A stretch of 8,576 nucleotides of DNA from Bacteroidales bacterium. Its GTDB lineage: Bacteria > Bacteroidota > Bacteroidia > Bacteroidales > UBA12077. The notes under the pieces were generated by a model. It had not been told where the DNA came from, did no database searches, and saw only the letters and a list, made by a program, of their open reading frames with translations. The first letter of the stretch is position 1. Every line of letters begins with the position of its first letter. Below are positions 6,643 to 8,576 of this stretch, in pieces. Location of the stretch: positions 1-8,576 of the forward strand of contig JASGMZ010000123.1 of NCBI GenBank assembly GCA_030156305.1, in the 5' to 3' direction. The position numbers and the translations under genes are program-made.

Positions 6643-6711
6643 AATAAATAATTATAAACGAATATAGAAATTATTTTGAAGAATATAATAGAATAAAATT
6701 TTTTTTACTGC

Positions 6712-7446
6712 TTATTGCGATATACTGATTATTTTGTCTAAAGCCATCTGAGAAGCATTTTGTTGAGCTTCTTTTTTTGAAGCTCCTTTACCGGTACCCA
6801 AAATTTCATCATCCACTTTAATCGTTGAGGTAAAAAACTGTATAGTACTTTCTGTACTCTCTATTTCTTCGTCGACAAACTTAACACTCAACTTATTTTT
6901 CTGCGCCCATTCAATAATTTGACTTTTATAATCGGAGTCATTATTTATTAACTCGTAAAGATTAATATTCCCTTTAATCACTCTTTCCAGAATAAATTTT
7001 TTGGTTTTACGATATCCTTTATCAATATATATAGCACCAATAAATGCTTCCAGGGCATTTCCATAGATGTATTTTGTACCATTCATTTTTGATTGCGCAA
7101 CAATATGATATTGTAAACCAAGATTAAGGGCAATTTCATTCAGTTGTTCACGACTAACAATCTTGGATCTCATTTTAGTTAAAAAACCCTCTTGTTTATA
7201 AGGAAAATAGGAAAACAGATAATCAGCAATAATTGCAGCAAGGATTGCATCTCCTAAAAACTCAAGCCGTTCATTATTAATAAACTGATGATTTTCAGAT
7301 ATTATTGAGGCTGACTTGTGGGTAAATGCTATTTTATATACTTTTAAATTAACAGGGTACATTCCTGTTAAAAAATGTATCAGTTTATAAAACTTTTTAT
7401 TGTTTGAAAAAAAATATTTTAATGGAGGGATATGTGCAAGTATCAA
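6712..7446 (-). CDS. rnc: Ribonuclease III
   Basis: Double-strand-specific endoribonuclease that processes rRNA precursors and structured mRNAs. The product has 244 residues. The catalytic domain carries the signature NNERLEFLGDAIL (57-69) with metal/catalytic residues Glu59, Glu62 and Asp66, then GNALEAFIGAIYID with Glu133. The Asp expected at the start of that motif (Asp114 in E. coli) is Asn130. The dsRNA-binding domain spans about 172-240 (SQIIEWAQKNK, then GTGKGASKKEAQQNASQMAL). The start is TTG at 7446: the next possible Met is residue 29, which would remove the N-terminal extension (LKYFFSNNKKFY) that resembles other Bacteroidota homologues. An in-frame stop, that of fabF, lies just two codons upstream, so no earlier start exists. 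AAGAAA ahead of the TTG is at most a weak ribosome-binding site. The gene is in an operon with fabF. Confidence 0.95.
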   Translation of the reverse strand: MILAHIPPLKYFFSNNKKFYKLIHFLTGMYPVNLKVYKIAFTHKSASIISENHQFINNERLEFLGDAILAAIIADYLFSYFPYKQEGFLTKMRSKIVSREQLNEIALNLGLQYHIVAQSKMNGTKYIYGNALEAFIGAIYIDKGYRKTKKFILERVIKGNINLYELINNDSDYKSQIIEWAQKNKLSVKFVDEEIESTESTIQFFTSTIKVDDEILGTGKGASKKEAQQNASQMALDKIISISQ

Positions 7447-7452
7447 TTTTTC

Positions 7453-8576
7453 TTATTCGGTAAATTTACTAATAATAATGGATGCATTATGTCCACCAAA
7501 ACCAAAGGTATTACTTAAAGCAGTCTGTACTTTACGTTCTTGTGCTTTATGCAATGTTAAATTAAATTTACGATCAATATTAGGATCCCACTCTTGATGA
7601 TTTATGGTTGGGGGAACAATATTTTTATTAATTGCACAAAGTGCAGCAAGTATTTCAGCAGCTCCGGCGGCACCAAGCAAATGGCCTGTCATCGATTTTG
7701 TTGAGCTAATATTCATTTTATAGGCATGCTCACCAAAAATTTCTTTAATACCTTTTAACTCTGCAACATCTCCTAGTGGAGTAGCTGTTCCATGCACATT
7801 GATATAATCAATTTCTTCAGGATTCATTTGAGCATCACTAAGTGCATTTCGCATTACGTTCATTGCACCTAATCCTTCGGGATGTGGGGCTGTAAGATGA
7901 TGTGCATCGGCAGACATTCCACCCCCTTTTACCTCAGCATAAATTTTTGCGCCACGCTTTTTGGCATGTTCTAATTCTTCAAAAATTAAAGCAGCGCCAC
8001 CTTCACCCATAACAAAACCATCGCGGGTATTACAAAACGGACGAGATGCTGTTTTATATTCTTCATTGTTAGGTGAAATAGCTTGCATAGAACTAAAACC
8101 ACCCATTCCTGCTTCGTTAATGGAAGCTTCTGATCCGCCCGTAATAAACATATCGGCCTTACCTAAACGGATATAGGTAAGCGCATCGATCATTGCATTT
8201 GTAGATGATGCACAGGCAGAAACGGTTGTAAAATTAGGCCCGCGGAAATTATATTTCATTGAAATATGTCCGGAGGCAATATCAGAAATCATTTTAGGAA
8301 TAAAGAAAGGGCTAAATCGAGGTGTACCATCTCCTTGAACAAAGTTTCTTACTTCTTCAAGAAAAGTATTAATCCCTCCAATTCCAGAACCCCAAATTAC
8401 TCCTGCTCTATCATGATTTAATTTTTCAAGATCCACACCAGAATCCTTAACCGCCTGATCGGCAGCATATAATGCAAACTGGGCAAAAAGATCCAGCTTT
8501 CGAATCTCTTTACGATCAAAATGATCTTTTGGATCAAAATTTTTTACTTCACAAGCAAATCTTGTTTTAAATTTTG
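7453..8576 (-). CDS. fabF: Beta-ketoacyl-ACP synthase II, 5' end outside the window
   Basis: Condensing enzyme (KAS II) of fatty-acid elongation, joining malonyl-ACP to acyl-ACP in the cytosol. The visible part is about 373 residues and stays open to the right edge of the window. Upstream of the internal GTG at 8436 the same frame reads on as KFKTRFACEVKNFDP and LDLFAQFALYAADQAV, both clear FabF sequence, so that GTG is not the start. About 40 N-terminal residues are missing. The Cys-His-His triad is intact: Cys in VSACASSTNAM (about 121 of the visible part), His in VHGTATPLGD (about 261) and His in GHLLGAAGAAE (about 298). The C-terminal GFGGHNAS loop is also present. The stop TAA lies 6 nt before the rnc start and in the same frame. 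fabF next to rnc is a usual Bacteroidota arrangement, typically with acpP upstream. Confidence 0.97.
   Translation of the reverse strand, partial: KFKTRFACEVKNFDPKDHFDRKEIRKLDLFAQFALYAADQAVKDSGVDLEKLNHDRAGVIWGSGIGGINTFLEEVRNFVQGDGTPRFSPFFIPKMISDIASGHISMKYNFRGPNFTTVSACASSTNAMIDALTYIRLGKADMFITGGSEASINEAGMGGFSSMQAISPNNEEYKTASRPFCNTRDGFVMGEGGAALIFEELEHAKKRGAKIYAEVKGGGMSADAHHLTAPHPEGLGAMNVMRNALSDAQMNPEEIDYINVHGTATPLGDVAELKGIKEIFGEHAYKMNISSTKSMTGHLLGAAGAAEILAALCAINKNIVPPTINHQEWDPNIDRKFNLTLHKAQERKVQTALSNTFGFGGHNASIIISKFTE

Noticed and set aside
6644..6690. 8-bp inverted repeat AAATAATT/AATTATTT upstream of the IPExxxVDY gene
   Set aside because: It is made only of A-T pairs with a 15-nt loop in very AT-rich DNA, so it is weak and expected by chance.
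7961..8176. Plus-strand open frame inside fabF
   Set aside because: It lies antisense within conserved FabF coding sequence and has no recognisable domain; it is a shadow of the real gene.

Overview
The window looks like a core-genome segment of a Bacteroidota bacterium, probably of the Bacteroidales/Marinilabiliales type. The evidence is AT-rich DNA, genes without strong Shine-Dalgarno sites, TAnnTTTG-type promoter boxes, a fabF-rnc-IPExxxVDY gene cluster, an RprXY-type two-component pair, and a periplasmic-TPR hybrid-free histidine kinase. All eight genes lie on the minus strand, so transcription runs from right to left.

Right block (about 6214-8576): fabF (its 5' end is off the window), rnc starting from TTG, and a small IPExxxVDY-family protein. 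This is a lipid-synthesis and RNA-processing neighbourhood that is conserved in the phylum.

Middle block (2684-6024): a sensor kinase and an OmpR-family regulator (RprX/RprY type) overlap by 8 nt. They are followed closely by 5-formyltetrahydrofolate cyclo-ligase and a SpoU/TrmH-family RNA methyltransferase. The overlaps and short gaps point to one operon that joins envelope sensing to one-carbon and RNA-modification housekeeping genes. Left block (121-2585): an unrecognised 113-residue protein lies directly upstream of an orphan TPR histidine kinase. A candidate promoter lies upstream of this pair.

The most interesting part is the 189-bp gap between rprX and the IPExxxVDY gene (6025-6213). 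It holds a perfect tandem of a 10-bp TTAACA-containing repeat, with two weaker copies in helical phase. This array is flanked by two divergent consensus -7 boxes: one points left into rprX, the other points right. The right-hand box is followed about 60-90 bp later by a canonical plus-strand intrinsic terminator although no plus-strand gene exists. The simplest reading is an unannotated small RNA of about 90 nt, transcribed divergently from rprXY and possibly controlled by RprY. This is inference from sequence and has not been tested.

The first 60 bp differ from the rest: they are about half G+C and hold a strong imperfect palindrome, perhaps the edge of a dispersed repeat. No tRNA, rRNA, CRISPR or transposase gene was seen.
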